NCBI GenBank assembly: GCA_905215795.1
Contig: CAJMRV010000077.1
Span: forward strand, 1 to 8,030
DNA: 8,030 nucleotides
Direction of reading: 5' to 3'
Source: an uncultured bacterium
Lineage (GTDB): Bacteria; Pseudomonadota; Gammaproteobacteria; Burkholderiales; Burkholderiaceae_F
Part shown: positions 7,103 to 8,030 of the stretch, piece after piece
Position numbering within the stretch: position 1 is the stretch's first letter
How the letters are laid out: the number at the start of each line of letters is the position of its first letter
Program-made: the position numbers and the translations under genes
Notes under the pieces: generated by a model
Told to the model about the DNA's origin: nothing
What the model saw: only the letters and a program-made list of their open reading frames with translations
The model's database searches: none

Positions 7103-7158
7103 GGGGCGGTATGACGTCTTGACGACTTGACGTCTAGACGGCGCCGCCCCTCTCTTTT
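7103..7158 (+). terminator. Intrinsic terminator of the TPR gene
   Basis: GGGGCGG (7103-7109) and CCGCCCC (7144-7150) form a perfect 7-bp outer stem followed by TCTCTTTTT. The 34 bases between the arms hold an inner GACGTC/GACGTC pairing (7113-7118 with 7129-7134). The structure starts 45 bases after the stop codon. Its loop region is unusually long. Confidence 0.75.
7111..7142. repeat. Degenerate 8-bp tandem repeat inside the terminator
   Basis: Four consecutive octamers, ATGACGTC, TTGACGAC, TTGACGTC and TAGACGGC, share the core NNGACGNC. They fill the space between the two terminator arms. The third and fourth units also form the perfect palindrome CGTCTAGACG (7131-7140). Confidence 0.7.
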
Positions 7159-7200
7159 TCCGCTGGAAAAGGCGTTTCCCGTCATGCACTTCCGCCATTA

Positions 7201-7273
7201 TCGCGCGCGAAAACACCGAAATTCGTCGTCATCTTCTTCGAAAACCCATGGAAAACCCCGTTTCGTGCGCGAA
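7201..7273. repeat. Pair of TCGYGCGCGAA motifs upstream of a promoter
   Basis: TCGCGCGCGAA (7201-7211) and TCGTGCGCGAA (7263-7273) differ at one base and start 62 bases apart. The first contains the perfect palindrome TCGCGCGCGA. The second ends only three bases before the -35 box at 7277, a plausible place for a regulator to act on the small membrane protein gene. No regulator can be named. Confidence 0.4.
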
Positions 7274-7276
7274 GGG

Positions 7277-7304
7277 TTGCCTTTTCCTGCTCAACTGCGA
7301 TAAT
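7277..7304 (+). promoter_or_regulatory. Sigma-70-type promoter of the small membrane protein gene
   Basis: TTGCCT (7277-7282) and GATAAT (7299-7304) are separated by 16 bases, and TGC just before the -10 makes it an extended -10 (TGCGATAAT). Transcription would begin near 7311, giving a leader of about 44 bases. GTGGG (7311-7315) can pair with CCCAC (7330-7334) at the very 5' end of that transcript. Confidence 0.72.
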
Positions 7305-7354
7305 GAAGGTGTGGGGCTTCAAAACTTCACCCACCATTGAAGAAGGAGAAGAGC

Positions 7355-7588
7355 ATGAAGATGATACGTCCGTTCACCTGGGCCATTCTCGGCCTGGCCG
7401 TCGGCATCCTGCCGATCTGTGCACTCGGGATGATGCTCGAAGGGCATGTCTCGGACTTCGCGCAGAACCGCGTCGCCGGCCTCACGCTTGTCGCCTTCGC
7501 CGTTGTGTTTGGTTGGTACGGAACGATGAAGGCCGACAAGAAGAAGAAGAACACGCTGCCTGAAAACCACCCCGACCTTCTGGATTGA
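7355..7588 (+). CDS. Small two-helix membrane protein, unknown function
   Basis: The 77-residue protein has two hydrophobic segments, at about residues 7-28 (FTWAILGLAVGILPICALGMML) and 41-57 (AGLTLVAFAVVFGWYGT), joined by a short polar loop. Lysines and arginine at the N-terminus and a KADKKKKN stretch after the second helix suggest an inner-membrane hairpin with both ends in the cytoplasm. AAGGAG (7343-7348) lies six bases before ATG 7355. An in-frame TTG at 7337 would add six residues but overlaps this binding site and is less likely. The gene has its own promoter and a terminator 113 bases downstream. I do not recognise the family, and no partner gene is evident. Confidence 0.82.
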   Translation: MKMIRPFTWAILGLAVGILPICALGMMLEGHVSDFAQNRVAGLTLVAFAVVFGWYGTMKADKKKKNTLPENHPDLLD

Positions 7589-7639
7589 TTCCTGATATCG
7601 ACGCCTGAAAGGTCACCCACGTTCCATAAGCTGAAACCA

Positions 7640-7678
7640 TCCGCCCACCGATGAGAAGCCCCACTCGGATGTGGCGGA
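7640..7678 (+). other. Hairpin in the 3' region of the small gene
   Basis: TCCGCC (7640-7645) pairs with GGCGGA (7673-7678). It continues, past a bulged C, with AC/GT (7647-7648 with 7671-7672) and CGA/TCG (7649-7651 with 7665-7667). Together with the terminator at 7701 it makes the ~150 bases after the stop codon largely structured. This could be a 3'-UTR-derived small RNA or simply an untranslated tail. Confidence 0.35.
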
Positions 7679-7700
7679 GGAGGACCCTCATGGAAGACAC

Positions 7701-7744
7701 GCCGTCCGATGGCTCCCGCGACCAGGGAGCACGGGCGGCTTTTT
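7701..7744 (+). terminator. Intrinsic terminator downstream of the small membrane protein gene
   Basis: GCCGTCCG (7701-7708) pairs with CGGGCGGC (7732-7739), with one G-U pair. Inside it, GCTCCC (7712-7717) pairs perfectly with GGGAGC (7725-7730) around loop GCGACCA. TTTTT (7740-7744) follows directly. Confidence 0.9.
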
Positions 7745-7763
7745 AGTGCCCGGCGAGCGCCTG

Positions 7764-7772
7764 TGACATAAT
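7764..7772 (+). promoter_or_regulatory. Extended -10 promoter of the last gene
   Basis: TGACATAAT combines a TGN extension (7764-7766) with CATAAT (7767-7772, five of six matches). The region 17 bases upstream has no good -35 box, which is common for extended -10 promoters. Transcription would start near 7779, about 130 bases before the ATG at 7909. Its position just after the preceding terminator fits a new transcription unit. Confidence 0.55.
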
Positions 7773-7781
7773 GACGATGCA

Positions 7782-7827
7782 GGGGCGACTCCGTAAAAAT
7801 GCCGGGGGACGCCCCGTTTTCCGTCCC
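7782..7827 (+). terminator. Attenuator-like hairpins in the leader of the last gene
   Basis: CGGGG-GACG-CCCCG (7803-7816) is followed by TTTT (7817-7820), a compact terminator form located inside the leader. The same bases can pair differently: GGGGCG (7782-7787) with CGCCCC (7810-7815), or GGGACG (7806-7811) with CGTCCC (7822-7827). The last option opens the T-run hairpin, so the layout is compatible with attenuation. The T-run is short and readthrough may be high. Control by attenuation is an inference. Confidence 0.35.
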
Positions 7828-7858
7828 GCACGGGCGAGGACCCCTCCGGACGCGGAAA

Positions 7859-7912
7859 ATGAAAACGATTGAAAAAACATTGAAGACGAAAAAGGAGATG
7901 CAGGCGAAATGA
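7859..7912 (+). CDS. Short lysine-rich ORF overlapping the next start codon
   Basis: ATG 7859 opens a 17-codon frame, MKTIEKTLKTKKEMQAK. Its TGA (7910-7912) overlaps the ATG of the next gene (7909-7911) as ATGA, the classic arrangement for translational coupling. The same frame is open from ATG 7799 (37 codons). No good ribosome binding site precedes either start, and the A-rich sequence makes lysine codons likely by chance. It may be a leader peptide or nothing. Confidence 0.2.
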   Translation: MKTIEKTLKTKKEMQAK

Positions 7913-8030
7913 AGGAGAACTCCACCAAATACGGTCCGGCCGTGATCGGCGGAATGTCGGCGGGCGCCGTCGTCTGGGGCCTCGTGCTCCTTTTCGGAAA
8001 CTCCTTCGAAGCAGCCGGCGCCGCGGGCGG
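7909..8030 (+). CDS. N-terminus of a membrane protein, unknown function (cut by window end)
   Basis: Forty codons are visible, beginning MKENSTKYGPAVIGGM. A hydrophobic segment at residues 11-30 (AVIGGMSAGAVVWGLVLLFG) looks like a membrane anchor or signal-like helix, followed by an Ala/Gly-rich stretch. AAAGGAG (7891-7897) lies 11 bases before the ATG, somewhat far. The upstream in-frame sequence has a stop at 7870-7872 and no other ATG, GTG or TTG start. GC-rich codons match the neighbouring genes. The family cannot be assigned from this fragment. Confidence 0.6.
   Translation, partial: MKENSTKYGPAVIGGMSAGAVVWGLVLLFGNSFEAAGAAG

Noticed and set aside
7640..7672. Hammerhead-like core (CGATGAG) after the small membrane protein gene
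   Set aside because: The required CTGATGA and GAAA core sequences and three-helix arrangement are not present.

Overview
This is an ordinary-looking stretch of chromosome from a GC-rich Gram-negative bacterium. A TamB-type translocation protein requires an outer membrane, so a pseudomonadote is indicated. The overall style suggests a gut-associated betaproteobacterium of the Sutterellaceae kind (genes with GC-rich third positions, AT-rich promoters, a [FeFe]-hydrogenase maturase, and a TPR family I associate with gut bacteria). The lineage is an inference and was not tested. All supported genes are on the plus strand. The long minus-strand open frames are shadows of these genes.

Layout. Bases 1-2854 hold the C-terminal two thirds or so of tamB. 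Its reading frame is broken at the extreme left edge, where the first ~50 bases look foreign. A perfect hairpin terminator follows. Next comes an unusually long non-coding interval (about 2930-3721), AT-richer in its middle, with a perfect 26-bp palindrome and a series of strong hairpins upstream of hydG. hydG (3722-5143) encodes the radical-SAM tyrosine lyase that makes the CO and CN ligands of the [FeFe]-hydrogenase H-cluster. It is a single-gene unit with its own terminator, and no hydE, hydF or hydrogenase gene is in view. A 503-aa TPR protein of unknown function (5547-7058) follows, ending in a terminator whose loop contains a degenerate 8-bp tandem repeat. A small two-helix membrane protein (7355-7588) has a clear sigma-70 promoter and its own terminator. 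The window ends in the first 40 codons of another membrane protein (from 7909), preceded by an extended -10 promoter, an attenuator-like hairpin and a short ORF that overlaps its start codon.

How the genes relate. Nearly every gene has its own terminator, so this is a row of independent transcription units and not an operon. TamB acts in envelope biogenesis and HydG in anaerobic hydrogen metabolism; the other three products have no assigned function. I see no CRISPR array, tRNA, rRNA, transposase or phage gene, and nothing that amounts to a new defence or mobile system. The most useful leads are the isolated hydG with its long structured upstream region, the 26-bp palindrome, the leader of the last gene, and the probable chimeric join at the left edge.
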